DNA from: Flavobacterium sp. GT3R68
Lineage (GTDB): Bacteria; Bacteroidota; Bacteroidia; Flavobacteriales; Flavobacteriaceae
Direction of reading: 5' to 3'
Assembly (NCBI RefSeq): GCF_007109225.1
Contig: NZ_VJZK01000001.1
Coordinates: 186,001-250,000 of the forward strand
Length of the DNA: 64,000 bases
Shown here piece after piece: positions 19,589-28,935 of this stretch; position 1 is the first letter of the stretch, and each line of letters starts with the position of its first letter. The notes under the pieces were generated by a model. The model saw only the letters and a program-made list of their open reading frames with translations. It was not told where the DNA came from and did no database searches. A program made the translations under genes and the position numbers.

Positions 19589-20269
19589 TTAATAGTTCAA
19601 TCTCCCAACATAACGCATGACACGCTGGATTTTCTCTTTACGCCTATTGATATAAGAGGTCGAACTACTGGCGCTAAATTTTCTGGGGTTGGGTAATATT
19701 GCTGCAATACCCGCTGCTTCGCGAGCAGAAAGATGGGACGCATCTTTGCTGAACCAGTGTCTGGAAGCGGCCTGTGCACCATACACTCCATTACCCATTT
19801 CAATACTGTTCAGGTACACTTCCATAATGCGTTCCTTTCCCCAAATCAATTCAATCAGAACTGTAAAGTAGGCTTCCAATCCTTTACGAAAATAACTTCG
19901 GCCTTGCCATAAGAACACATTTTTGGCGGTTTGCTGGGAGATCGTACTACCGCCTTTCAATTTTCGTCCTTTTTCATTACTTTTCATGGCCTTTTGTATC
20001 GCAATAAAATCAAAGCCGCTATGTTTCAGGAAATTCCCGTCTTCACTGGCGATTACGGCCTTCTGAAGATTCGGCGAGATATTTTCCAGAGGTTCCCAGT
20101 CGTGACTGAAGACAACGGCATTCTCGCTGGTTTTATTTTCGATAAAACGGACTGCCATCAAAGGGGTAAACGGGACCGGCACAAATTTGAAAAGCCCCAC
20201 GAAAAAAATGGATATGCCAAAAAACCAGAGCATGAGCTTAAAAAAGAATCGAAATATTTTTTTCAACAT
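19589..20269 (-). CDS. mtgA: Monofunctional biosynthetic peptidoglycan transglycosylase
   Basis: This 226-residue GT51 enzyme polymerises lipid II into glycan strands. An N-terminal membrane anchor (KIFRFFFKLMLWFFGISIFFVGLF) is followed by the GT51 motifs: ASEDGNFLKHSGFD (catalytic Glu), KGGSTISQQTAKN, ERIMEVYLNSIEMG and GAQAASRHWF. The ATG at 20269 is chosen because the membrane anchor starts there; the in-frame upstream extension to 20455 would overlap the next gene and lacks family similarity. There is no transpeptidase domain, so this is the monofunctional form. Confidence 0.94.
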   Translation of the reverse strand: MLKKIFRFFFKLMLWFFGISIFFVGLFKFVPVPFTPLMAVRFIENKTSENAVVFSHDWEPLENISPNLQKAVIASEDGNFLKHSGFDFIAIQKAMKSNEKGRKLKGGSTISQQTAKNVFLWQGRSYFRKGLEAYFTVLIELIWGKERIMEVYLNSIEMGNGVYGAQAASRHWFSKDASHLSAREAAGIAAILPNPRKFSASSSTSYINRRKEKIQRVMRYVGRLNY

Positions 20270-20376
20270 GAATTTATTTAAATTGGTATATAACGCTGGG
20301 TTTAAAAATCTATAACGGCATTGAATGCGATAAAACAAAATGCACTTATTCTCAATTATTTTTGGAAAGATTACAA

Positions 20377-21522
20377 CTACTGTATTAAATCGGCTAATTC
20401 CTTTCCAATCAAACTGCCGATAGCCACGCCCATTCCGCCTAATCGAACGCCGCAATAGACATTATTGGAAAGCTGTTCAACGATTGGATTCTTGCTCGAT
20501 CCCAATCCCATGATTCCGCTCCAGCGATGGGCGACATCAAATTTTTGATTTGGCAAAATTACTTCTTTTAAGACTTCTTCCAAACGATTCTGAATAATTT
20601 CCGTCTGGCCAAATTCGGAAGTGGTTTCGCCTTCAAAATCAAGATTACGTCCGCCTCCGAATAATATCCTATTTCCAATATTCCTGAAATAGTAATAGCC
20701 TTTATCCAAATGAAAAGTCCCTTTAATCTTTAAATCTGCTATAGGTTCTGTAATTAAAACCTGGGCACGTGCCGGTTTTACTTTGCCAGAAGTTAACTGG
20801 CCTGCAAATCCATTAGTGGCAAATAAAAGTTTTTTTGTTTTAAAACTAAAATCATCCACCCGAGGCGCAGCCGAATCGAGCGTAGCTAAAACCACTTCAA
20901 CGCCGTTCTGATTGTCCACAAATGAAGTGACATTTTGCTGATTCAATATTAAGATATCATGTGAAACCGCTTGCTTTAATAAGGCCTGCATCATATTTCC
21001 CGTATCAATCTGGGCTTCAAACGGATTAAAAATCAATTGGTCATAGATGTTCAGGAAACCAAAAGGATTAACCGTCTTAGCGAAAACATCCGACTTAAAA
21101 AGAGGCGTTAAAATTTCGTTGATAAAAGGTAGTTTCTCCAGACATTCTTCATACGCGGTTTCATCTTTTTTTAAAAAAAGCTCATAACCACCATAGGGTT
21201 TAAAATCGATTGCCCCATCACCCAAACGTTTGCGCAGTAATTGGAGTCCGTCCCATCTTCTCTGAATCAGATGCACAACGTCGTCTTGACTATGGGATTT
21301 TAAATCATCGATGATTTCGGAGATACTGCCAAAACAGGCGAACCCTGCGTTTTTAGTACTGGCACCTTGTGGCAACATCCCTTTTTCCAAAACCAAAATC
21401 TTGCTTTTCGGGAATCGTTCGCGCAGACGCAATGCAGTATGCAATCCTACTATGCCACTACCTACTATTGTATAATCGACATCTGTAAACCAGTTTTTTA
21501 ATTCCCAGTAACTTAAAAGCAT
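20377..21522 (-). CDS. FAD-dependent amine/amino-acid oxidase family protein (DAO)
   Basis: This 381-residue flavoprotein has the FAD-binding Rossmann motif VGSGIVGLHTALRL near residue 20, a second element STKNAGFACFGS near residue 56, and the DAO-family C-terminal FAD contact VYCGVRLGGMGVAIGS. Members oxidise glycine, sarcosine or other amines and amino acids; the substrate is unknown here. The gene lies upstream of mtgA with a 107-nt gap. No signal peptide is visible. Confidence 0.85.
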   Translation of the reverse strand: MLLSYWELKNWFTDVDYTIVGSGIVGLHTALRLRERFPKSKILVLEKGMLPQGASTKNAGFACFGSISEIIDDLKSHSQDDVVHLIQRRWDGLQLLRKRLGDGAIDFKPYGGYELFLKKDETAYEECLEKLPFINEILTPLFKSDVFAKTVNPFGFLNIYDQLIFNPFEAQIDTGNMMQALLKQAVSHDILILNQQNVTSFVDNQNGVEVVLATLDSAAPRVDDFSFKTKKLLFATNGFAGQLTSGKVKPARAQVLITEPIADLKIKGTFHLDKGYYYFRNIGNRILFGGGRNLDFEGETTSEFGQTEIIQNRLEEVLKEVILPNQKFDVAHRWSGIMGLGSSKNPIVEQLSNNVYCGVRLGGMGVAIGSLIGKELADLIQ

Positions 21523-21707
21523 TTTCTGTTTTTTATTTTCAAAAGTAATTAATTTCGTAAAACAATACTGATTTGTCCGATTATATTATAGACAGCCTTA
21601 TTGTAAATTTTTAGCGAAATACCTAGATTTTATGAGCTTTTACAAAGATTACCAAAAATTAATTGAAAAATATTTGCGTTTTTCTTAAAAGAAAAGATAT
21701 TTTCCTA

Positions 21708-21715
21708 TATATTTG
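21708..21715 (+). promoter_or_regulatory. -7 promoter element of the reprolysin-like gene
   Basis: TATATTTG fits TAnnTTTG, 31 nt before the ATG at 21747. No convincing TTTG lies at the -33 position. Confidence 0.42.
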
Positions 21716-21746
21716 AATCGCTAAAAAACCAACCAAACCAATAATT

Positions 21747-24700
21747 ATGAAAAATAAATTACTCTCGATTGCTTTACTTGCCGTCACCAGTTTATCGTTC
21801 GCACAAGGCGGAGTATGGAAAGCAGCAGTAAAGAAAAGCGGAACGACCGTTGTTGCGAACAAAACACAGCTAACTTCACCAAGATTGTATGATTTGGATG
21901 TAAATAGCCTTAAACAAGCCTTGGCACATTCACCAAAAAGGAATTCGGTGGCCGGAAAATCCAATACCATTATTGCTTTCCCAAATGCAGACGGAAAATT
22001 AGAAAATTTCAGAATATTGGAAACATCCAATATGGATCCGGCTTTAGCAGCCAGATTCCCTGAAATTAAATCCTATGTAGGTCAAGGCGTGGACAATCCA
22101 ACGGCAACCATTCACTTCAGTCTGTCTCCGTTAGGATTACAAACCATGTTGATTTATGCCGATAAATCAGCGGTTTTCATTGAACCCTACACTACTGATT
22201 TAAGCACCTATACCGTTTATAAAAAATCTGATAAAGCGGCTTCACTTTCAAAATTTGAATGTACCGTAATCGAAACAGCAAAAAACGAAATCAATACTAC
22301 TTTAAGACCAAATGCTGACGACGGAAATCTAAGAACGTATAGATTAGCGATGTCCGTTACCGGAGAATACACTACGTATTTTGGAGGAACGAAAGCATTG
22401 GCATTAGCTGCTATCAATAATTCGATGACACGTGTGAATGGCGTTTTCGAAAAAGATTTCGGAGTTCACATGAATCTGATTGCTAACAATGATCTGGTAA
22501 TTTATACAAGTGGATCAACAGATCCATATTCTGATGCCGCAACCGGTTCAGGAGGAGCTTGGAATCAGGAATTGCAGACAACACTTACTAATGTTATCGG
22601 AAGTGCCAATTATGACATCGGTCATTTATTCGGTGCCTCAGGTGGGGGTGGAAATGCTGGCTGCATAGGATGTGTTTGTAAAAACCCAACTACATCAGTA
22701 CCATTAGGAAAAGGGAGTGGATTTACTTCCCCTAACGACGGTATCCCTTCTGGAGACAACTTCGATATTGATTATGTAGCACACGAAATGGGACATCAAT
22801 TTGGCGGAAACCATACCTTTACTCATAGTAATGAAGGAACCGGGGCTCAAATGGAACCGGGAAGTGGCTCAACTATTATGGGATATGCCGGTATAACTTC
22901 TCTTGATGTACAACCGCATTCTGATCCTTTTTTCCATGCAATAACCATTCAGCAAATTACCAATTATATCAAAACCACTACTTGCCAGACAACAACAGTG
23001 ACTGGCAATGCAATCCCGACAGCTAACGCCGGGTTGGATTACACCATTCCTAAAAGCACTCCGTTTATGTTAACTGGTGCAGGTACAGATGCTAATGGTG
23101 ACGCATTAACTTTCGATTGGGAAGAAATGGACAATGGTACTGCTTCAACTGCACCAAGTGCAACTAAAACGACAGGACCAAATTTCAGATCTTATGTACC
23201 TTCCACTTCGACAGTACGGTATTTTCCAAAAATGACGTCAGTCCTAACAGGAGCTACAACGACGGCAGGTACAGAACTTACCGTAGAAGCATTATCTTCT
23301 GTTGCAAGAACCTTGAATTTCAGATTAACTGTTCGTGATAATCGTGCAGGCGGACCGGCAAATAACAGCGATGACATGATTGTTACTGTTAATGCAACAG
23401 CAGGACCGTTTTCTGTAAGCGCCCCAAACACAGCCGTTTCTTGGGCTGGAGGGTCTACTCAAACCGTTACATGGATTGTTGGCGGAACTACTGCAAACGG
23501 CGTAAACTGTGCCAATGTTGATATTTTAATATCTACTAACGGAGGTACGACTTGGTCAACTTTATTAGCTGCAACTGCAAATGACGGAACAGAAGCTATT
23601 ACAGTCCCTAACACAGCAGGGACCCAAAACCGAATTATGGTTAAAGGTAGCAGTCACATCTTTTTTGATGTTTCCAATACTAACTTTACCATTACGTCAG
23701 GAACATCAGACACAGTAGCCCCATCGGCTCCATCAAGCTTAGCAGCTTCGGGAACGACACAAACGACAACCAATTTATCTTGGACAGCTTCTACGGATAA
23801 CGTAGCAGTGACCGGATATGACGTATATCAAGGTGCTGTTTTAAAAGCAACTGTAACCACTACTTCATATGCAGTAACTGGTTTAACAGCTGCAACAGCA
23901 TACACTTTCTCTGTAAAAGCAAAAGACGCAGCCGGAAACGTATCCGCAGCAAGTAATACGCTGAATGTTACCACATTATCGGGGACTGCAGTTTATTGTG
24001 CTTCTCAAGGAAACAGTGTGGCTGACGAATTAATCGGAAGAGTACAAATCGGCACCATCAACAATGCTTCGACAGGCGGAACTGGGTATACAGATTTCAC
24101 CGCTTTTTCTACAAACCTTACCAAAGGAGCAGCTGCAACTATTACTGTAACTCCAACATGGACAAGTACAGCTTATCCGGAGGCGTATGCAGTTTGGATT
24201 GATTATAACAATGATAAAGATTTCACAGATGCAGGAGAATTAGTTTGGAGCAATGCCGCTTCTACAACGACTCCGGTTTCAGGTTCGTTTACTGTTCCTG
24301 CCACCGCTGCAACAGGTGCAACAAGAATGCGTGTGTCTTTGAGATACAATGTTATTCCAGGATCATGTGAAGCTTTTGATTTTGGACAGGTAGAAGATTA
24401 CACAGTTAATCTTATAACTGGTGCTGCTGACACAACTGCTCCATCGGCTCCAACAAGCTTAGCCGCATCAGGAACCACACAAACTTCTACAAGCTTATCT
24501 TGGACAGCTTCTACGGATAATGTAGGTGTTACGGGATATGACGTATATCAAGGTGCTACATTAAAAGCCACCGTGACTACAACTTCCTATGCTGTAACAG
24601 GTTTAACAGCTGCAACAGCATATACGTTTTCTGTGAAAGCCAAAGATGCTGCCGGAAATATTTCTTCGGCAAGCAACACGGTTAATGTAACCACATTAGC

Positions 24701-25388
24701 AGGAACAGTTACATATTGCACCTCTCAAGGAAACAGTACGGCTGATGAGAAAATAGGAAAAGTAGTTTTCGGATCCATTAACAATACCTCTACAGGTACT
24801 GCAGGATATGAAAATTTTACCGCAATGTCAACAAATGCGGTTCGAGGAACTTTAAACACTATTACAGTAACTCCTTCCTGGACTTCATCAGTTTATGCTG
24901 AAGGGTATGCTGTGTGGATCGATTACAATCAAAATGGCGTTTTCACTGATGCAGGTGAATTAGTTTGGAGCAATGCCGCTTCTTCTGCGACTCCGGTTTC
25001 AGGTTCCTTTACAATTCCTGCAACGGCTACTTTAGGAGCAACAAGAATGAGAGTTTCTATGAAATACAATGGAATCCCGACTGCTTGTGAAGCTTTTTCT
25101 TATGGACAGGTAGAAGATTACACGGTGAACATTACAGCTACTGCGAAGCCTGCTGAAAGCACAATCGGTAACATCAAATTATTCCCTAACCCAACATCGT
25201 CAATCTTAAATGTAACTTCAATTTCTGAAAATGCTACATTCAAAGTATACAATTTGTTAGGGCAGACAATTTTGAACGGTAAATTATCAAATGGTTCCAT
25301 TGATGTATCAAGCATCAAAACAGGAAACTATGTTTTGGAAATTACCGATAATAATATAGTTGCAACAAAGCGTTTTATAAAACAATAA
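21747..25388 (+). CDS. Secreted reprolysin-like zinc metalloprotease with FN3-GEVED repeats and T9SS type A sorting
   Basis: This 1213-residue exported protease has a signal peptide (MKNKLLSIALLAVTSLSFAQ), a propeptide-like region to about residue 190, and a metzincin catalytic domain with HEMGHQFGGNH (zinc site HExxHxxGxxH, about residue 349) and a downstream IMGYAG Met-turn. Beta-sandwich modules follow (about 425-650), then FN3-GEVED-FN3-GEVED (about 653-1130), then a type A T9SS domain (IKLFPNPTSSILNV to the end). It probably degrades extracellular protein at the surface or in the medium. The FN3-GEVED pair is duplicated at exactly 720 nt. Confidence 0.93.
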   Translation: MKNKLLSIALLAVTSLSFAQGGVWKAAVKKSGTTVVANKTQLTSPRLYDLDVNSLKQALAHSPKRNSVAGKSNTIIAFPNADGKLENFRILETSNMDPALAARFPEIKSYVGQGVDNPTATIHFSLSPLGLQTMLIYADKSAVFIEPYTTDLSTYTVYKKSDKAASLSKFECTVIETAKNEINTTLRPNADDGNLRTYRLAMSVTGEYTTYFGGTKALALAAINNSMTRVNGVFEKDFGVHMNLIANNDLVIYTSGSTDPYSDAATGSGGAWNQELQTTLTNVIGSANYDIGHLFGASGGGGNAGCIGCVCKNPTTSVPLGKGSGFTSPNDGIPSGDNFDIDYVAHEMGHQFGGNHTFTHSNEGTGAQMEPGSGSTIMGYAGITSLDVQPHSDPFFHAITIQQITNYIKTTTCQTTTVTGNAIPTANAGLDYTIPKSTPFMLTGAGTDANGDALTFDWEEMDNGTASTAPSATKTTGPNFRSYVPSTSTVRYFPKMTSVLTGATTTAGTELTVEALSSVARTLNFRLTVRDNRAGGPANNSDDMIVTVNATAGPFSVSAPNTAVSWAGGSTQTVTWIVGGTTANGVNCANVDILISTNGGTTWSTLLAATANDGTEAITVPNTAGTQNRIMVKGSSHIFFDVSNTNFTITSGTSDTVAPSAPSSLAASGTTQTTTNLSWTASTDNVAVTGYDVYQGAVLKATVTTTSYAVTGLTAATAYTFSVKAKDAAGNVSAASNTLNVTTLSGTAVYCASQGNSVADELIGRVQIGTINNASTGGTGYTDFTAFSTNLTKGAAATITVTPTWTSTAYPEAYAVWIDYNNDKDFTDAGELVWSNAASTTTPVSGSFTVPATAATGATRMRVSLRYNVIPGSCEAFDFGQVEDYTVNLITGAADTTAPSAPTSLAASGTTQTSTSLSWTASTDNVGVTGYDVYQGATLKATVTTTSYAVTGLTAATAYTFSVKAKDAAGNISSASNTVNVTTLAGTVTYCTSQGNSTADEKIGKVVFGSINNTSTGTAGYENFTAMSTNAVRGTLNTITVTPSWTSSVYAEGYAVWIDYNQNGVFTDAGELVWSNAASSATPVSGSFTIPATATLGATRMRVSMKYNGIPTACEAFSYGQVEDYTVNITATAKPAESTIGNIKLFPNPTSSILNVTSISENATFKVYNLLGQTILNGKLSNGSIDVSSIKTGNYVLEITDNNIVATKRFIKQ
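23710..25140 (+). repeat. In-frame 720-bp tandem duplication (FN3-GEVED)
   Basis: Copy 1 (about 23710-24429) and copy 2 (about 24430-25140) align at an offset of exactly 720 nt: CCATCGGCTC starts at 23721 and again at 24441. Several stretches such as the TGGACAGCTTCTACGGATAA segment and GGACAGGTAGAAGATTACAC are identical. It encodes two FN3-GEVED units of 240 residues. Confidence 0.9.
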
Positions 25389-25403
25389 CAAACTAACATA
25401 TTT

Positions 25404-25436
25404 AAAAGCTATCTCATTGGGGTAGCTTTTTTTTTG
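25404..25436 (+). terminator. Terminator of the reprolysin-like gene
   Basis: AAAAGCTATC (25404-25413) pairs with GGTAGCTTTT (25421-25430, one G-T wobble) around a 7-nt loop; Ts continue to 25435. Confidence 0.85.
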
Positions 25437-25479
25437 GAATAAAATCAGTACTTTTAAACCTGAAAAATTATAGTTAAAT

Positions 25480-27390
25480 ATGAAAAAAATAGTACTCCTA
25501 ACCTTATTTATGATGAGTGTAAATGCAGTTGTAGCCCAAAACGTTATGTCGCCCGAATTACTTTGGAAACTGGGAAGAATCACCGCTCTTGGGATTTCGA
25601 AAGACGGAAAAAATGTCATCTACAAAGTATCCACACCGGATGTTGCCGAGAATAAATCGGATTCAAAATATTATTCCATTCCGGTAAACGGAGGAAATGC
25701 CAGTGAAATTACTGATTTCAAAACGGTGCTCAAAGATAAAAATGTTTCTCCCGACGGGAAATACATCGTATACAATGATGAAGTAAAAATAGACAAGGTA
25801 CACGGAAAGGATTTTTATCCCGAATTGGATAAATCAAACGTTCAAATCTACAACGGACTGAACTATCGCCATTGGGACACATGGAATGAAGGGAAATTCA
25901 ATCACGTATTTTATAAAGGAAGTAATGGAAATGATAAAGCAATTCCGGTTGATATTCTGAAGGGCGAAGCTTTTGATTCTCCACAGAAACCTTTTGGCGG
26001 AGATGAGGATTACATCTGGTCGCCGGACAGCAATAGCATTTTGTATGTCTGCAAGAAAAAAGAAGGAACTGCCTATGCAGTTTCGACCAATACCGATATT
26101 TACGAATACAATTTGGCCACGGGAAAAACCATCAATCTCACTGAAGGAAACATGGGTTACGATACAAACCCGGCATTCTCCCCTTCCGGAAATTTAACTT
26201 GGTTACAGATGCAACGTGACGGTTATGAGGCGGATAAAAATGATATTATCGTTAGCTTCAAAGGCATGAAGATGAACCTGACCGGCGGATGGGATGGTAC
26301 TGTGGATAGTTTTATGTGGAGTTCTGATGGTAAAAAAGTGTATTTCATAGCTCCGGTGGATGGGACCAAACAATTGTTTGAAGTTAATTTTCCGGGCCTG
26401 AGCAGAATCGCAATCACGGTAAAACAACTTACTAATGGTGATTTCGATGTGAGTGATATCGTAGGATTTTCCGGCACTACCGCGATTGTTACGCGAACCG
26501 ATATGAATCATGCAGGTGAATTGTTTTCATACGATTTAAAGAAAAAAGTTTGGAAACAATTGTCGAACATCAACACGGCAACCTATAAAACTTTGGCGTT
26601 AAGCAAAACAGAGAAAAGATATGTGACCACTACTGATGGCAAAAAAATGCTGGTATGGGTAATTTTACCTCCTAATTTTGATGCGAATAAAAAATATCCA
26701 ACACTCTTATTCTGTCAAGGCGGACCACAATCTCCTTTGACTCAAAGCTATTCATTCCGTTGGAATTTTTCCTTAATGGCAGCTCAGGGGTATGTAATCG
26801 TTGCCCCAAACCGTCGTGGAATGGCAGGACATGGAGTCGAATGGAACGAACAAATCAGTAAGGATTGGGGCGGACAGGTTATGGACGATTATTTATCTGC
26901 GATTGATGATGTAGCTAAAGAAAAATACGTAGACAAGACCCGATTAGGGGCAGTAGGAGCAAGTTACGGAGGGTATTCGGTGTTTTATTTAGCCGGCATC
27001 CACAACAACCGATTTAAAACATTTATCGCACACGATGGGGTTTTCAATACCCAAAGTATGTTCGGGACTACTGAAGAAGTATTTTTTAACAATTGGGACT
27101 TCGGAGGTGCCTATTGGGAGAAAGACAACAAAGTTGCTCAAAAAACCTACACTGTTTTCAACCCGGCTAATCATGTCGAAAAATGGAATACACCAATCTT
27201 GATTATTCAGGGAGGAAATGATTTCAGGGTTCCGATCGGGCAATCACAGGAAGCATTTCAGGCGGCACAATTGCGCGGTATAAAAAGCAGGTTCCTTTAT
27301 TTTCCTGAAGAAAACCACTGGGTTCTAAAACCACAAAACGCCCAAGTATGGCAGCGGGAATTTTATAAATGGCTGAAAGAGACTTTATAA
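25480..27390 (+). CDS. S9 family peptidase (acylaminoacyl/dipeptidyl peptidase type), exported
   Basis: This 636-residue protein has a signal peptide (MKKIVLLTLFMMSVNAVVAQ), a beta-propeller with TolB-like strands (GISKDGKNVIYKV, FSPSGNLTWLQM) and a C-terminal hydrolase. The nucleophile is S495 in GASYGGYS, with ILIIQGGNDFRVP carrying the Asp and FPEENHWV the His. It resembles S9C/S9B peptidases that remove short N-terminal peptides in the periplasm. It is flanked by terminators and so is probably monocistronic. Confidence 0.92.
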   Translation: MKKIVLLTLFMMSVNAVVAQNVMSPELLWKLGRITALGISKDGKNVIYKVSTPDVAENKSDSKYYSIPVNGGNASEITDFKTVLKDKNVSPDGKYIVYNDEVKIDKVHGKDFYPELDKSNVQIYNGLNYRHWDTWNEGKFNHVFYKGSNGNDKAIPVDILKGEAFDSPQKPFGGDEDYIWSPDSNSILYVCKKKEGTAYAVSTNTDIYEYNLATGKTINLTEGNMGYDTNPAFSPSGNLTWLQMQRDGYEADKNDIIVSFKGMKMNLTGGWDGTVDSFMWSSDGKKVYFIAPVDGTKQLFEVNFPGLSRIAITVKQLTNGDFDVSDIVGFSGTTAIVTRTDMNHAGELFSYDLKKKVWKQLSNINTATYKTLALSKTEKRYVTTTDGKKMLVWVILPPNFDANKKYPTLLFCQGGPQSPLTQSYSFRWNFSLMAAQGYVIVAPNRRGMAGHGVEWNEQISKDWGGQVMDDYLSAIDDVAKEKYVDKTRLGAVGASYGGYSVFYLAGIHNNRFKTFIAHDGVFNTQSMFGTTEEVFFNNWDFGGAYWEKDNKVAQKTYTVFNPANHVEKWNTPILIIQGGNDFRVPIGQSQEAFQAAQLRGIKSRFLYFPEENHWVLKPQNAQVWQREFYKWLKETL

Positions 27391-27406
27391 AAATGAATAA
27401 AATGTT

Positions 27407-27443
27407 AAAAACGAAATCAATATTGTAACAATTTCGTTTTTTT
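27407..27443 (+). terminator. Terminator of the S9 peptidase gene
   Basis: AAAAACGAAAT (27407-27417) pairs with ATTTCGTTTTT (27431-27441) across a 13-nt loop, followed by Ts to 27443. Confidence 0.8.
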
Positions 27444-27476
27444 ACCTACCAATATGAAAACCTAAAAACTAAAAAA

Positions 27477-28670
27477 ATGTATACCTTAAAAATTAGACCG
27501 CTTCTATTAGCCTCTGCACTGATGCTGGGTATGGGTGGTTATGCACAAGACAATTTAGTAAATTCCTTAAAAGTAAATGCAAGCGACAACAGCAAAGCGG
27601 CTTTTAAATTTACAGATGTAGTAAATATTGAAAACACTTCAATCAAAAACCAAGGTTCTTCCGGGACTTGTTGGAGTTACTCTGCAAACTCTTTCCTGGA
27701 GTCTGAAATGATCAGAATGGGAAAACAACCGGTAGAATTATCTCAGATTTTCTCTGCCCGCAATGCTTACATTGAAAAAGGAAGAAACTATGTGCGCATG
27801 CACGGTTCTGTTGCTTTGGGTGATGGTGGGGCGTTTCACGATGTAATGAATATGTACAAAAAATACGGTGCCGTACCTCAAATGGTGTATACCGGATTGA
27901 ACTACGGAACTGATAAAAATAAATTTTCTGAAATGGCTGGCATCATGGAAGCAGTATTGGCCGCCACAGTAAAAAATCCAAATGGCGAACTTACGCCAAA
28001 CTGGGAAAAAGCATACACGGCTGTAATCGATTCATATTTAGGGGACGTTCCAAAATCATTTGAATACAATGGCAAGAAATACACTCCTGAAACTTTTGCA
28101 AAAGACGTAGTGGGTATCAATGCTGATGATTATGTAGAAATTTCTTCGTTACAGGAATATCCATATTATACAAAATTTACTTTATTAGTACCGGACAACT
28201 GGGCTTTTGACCAGGTTTATAATGTGAAGCTTAATGAACTTACCGACATCATCGATAACGCGCTTAAAACAGGTTATACAGTAGCCTGGGGTGGTGATGT
28301 GAGCGAGAAAAGCTTTAGTTGGAAAAACGGAGTGGCATTTGTTCCTGAAAAGAAATTTGATTCCATGACTGCTGAAGAAAAAGCTGACTTGTTTAACGGT
28401 CCTAAAAAAGAAATGATGGTAACTGAAGATATGCGTCAAAAAGCATTTGATAACTATACCACAACTGATGATCATGGAATGCACATTGTAGGTTTGTCTA
28501 AGGACCAAAACGGTAGGGAATACTATATCGTTAAAAACTCTTGGGGAGCTACCAACGACTACAAAGGATACTTATACATGACCAAAGAGTTTGTAAAATA
28601 CAAAACCACTGACATCATGGTTCACAAGAAAGGACTTCCTGCTGCTATCGCTAAAAAATTAGGCGTTTAA
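27477..28670 (+). CDS. Exported C1 (bleomycin hydrolase-like) cysteine peptidase
   Basis: This 397-residue aminopeptidase C/bleomycin hydrolase-type enzyme has a signal peptide (residues 1-23, ending GYAQ). The active site is C65 in QGSSGTCWSYS, H336 in DHGMHIVG and N354 in VKNSWG. Cytosolic C1B enzymes are about 450 residues; this exported version is somewhat shorter and carries a leader, so it probably trims peptides in the periplasm. It is the third secreted peptidase in a row. A perfect terminator follows. Confidence 0.92.
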   Translation: MYTLKIRPLLLASALMLGMGGYAQDNLVNSLKVNASDNSKAAFKFTDVVNIENTSIKNQGSSGTCWSYSANSFLESEMIRMGKQPVELSQIFSARNAYIEKGRNYVRMHGSVALGDGGAFHDVMNMYKKYGAVPQMVYTGLNYGTDKNKFSEMAGIMEAVLAATVKNPNGELTPNWEKAYTAVIDSYLGDVPKSFEYNGKKYTPETFAKDVVGINADDYVEISSLQEYPYYTKFTLLVPDNWAFDQVYNVKLNELTDIIDNALKTGYTVAWGGDVSEKSFSWKNGVAFVPEKKFDSMTAEEKADLFNGPKKEMMVTEDMRQKAFDNYTTTDDHGMHIVGLSKDQNGREYYIVKNSWGATNDYKGYLYMTKEFVKYKTTDIMVHKKGLPAAIAKKLGV

Positions 28671-28690
28671 GCATTATCCGATTATAAGAC

Positions 28691-28720
28691 AAAAATCCCG
28701 AAGTCAGCTTCGGGATTTTT
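28691..28720 (+). terminator. Terminator of the C1 peptidase gene
   Basis: AAAAATCCCGAAG (28691-28703) and CTTCGGGATTTTT (28708-28720) form a perfect 13-bp stem with loop TCAG. Confidence 0.9.
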
Positions 28721-28771
28721 ATATTTTACACTTATTACTTTAACTTGCAAACAAGCCTTAATTTCATTCCC

Positions 28772-28836
28772 TAGCCCTGATGGAACCGGTATCCTCGTGG
28801 AGAGTAACGAAACGAGATAAAGGTGAGAGCAGGAAA
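28772..28836 (+). repeat. Dispersed structured element, copy A
   Basis: It begins TAGCCCTGATGGAACCGG and ends GAGAGCAGGAAA. The closing pair is CCTG (28776-28779) with CAGG (28830-28833), and the central hairpin is CTCGT (28794-28798) with ACGAG (28812-28816). It matches three other copies in the window in layout but has its own hairpin sequence. It lies between two terminators (28720 and 28901), so no flanking gene clearly transcribes it. Confidence 0.7.
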
Positions 28837-28900
28837 ATGATTTCCTGAAAAAGCCCGAATTTTTCGCTTCTGAAAATTTTAGAAAAATATATTTTAAATC

Positions 28901-28932
28901 AAAAAGCCCCACTTAGCAGTGAGGCTTTTTTT
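28901..28932. terminator. Terminator of the accB-accC transcript
   Basis: AAAAAGCCCCACT (28901-28913) pairs with AGTGAGGCTTTTT (28918-28930) with one C-A mismatch and a TAGC loop. It lies immediately downstream of accC on the minus strand; the A/T runs suit both directions. Confidence 0.85.
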
Positions 28933-28935
28933 ATA

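Noticed and set aside
20270..20455. 62-codon N-terminal extension of MtgA
   Set aside because: It overlaps the upstream oxidoreductase gene and precedes the membrane anchor; composition does not fit the family.
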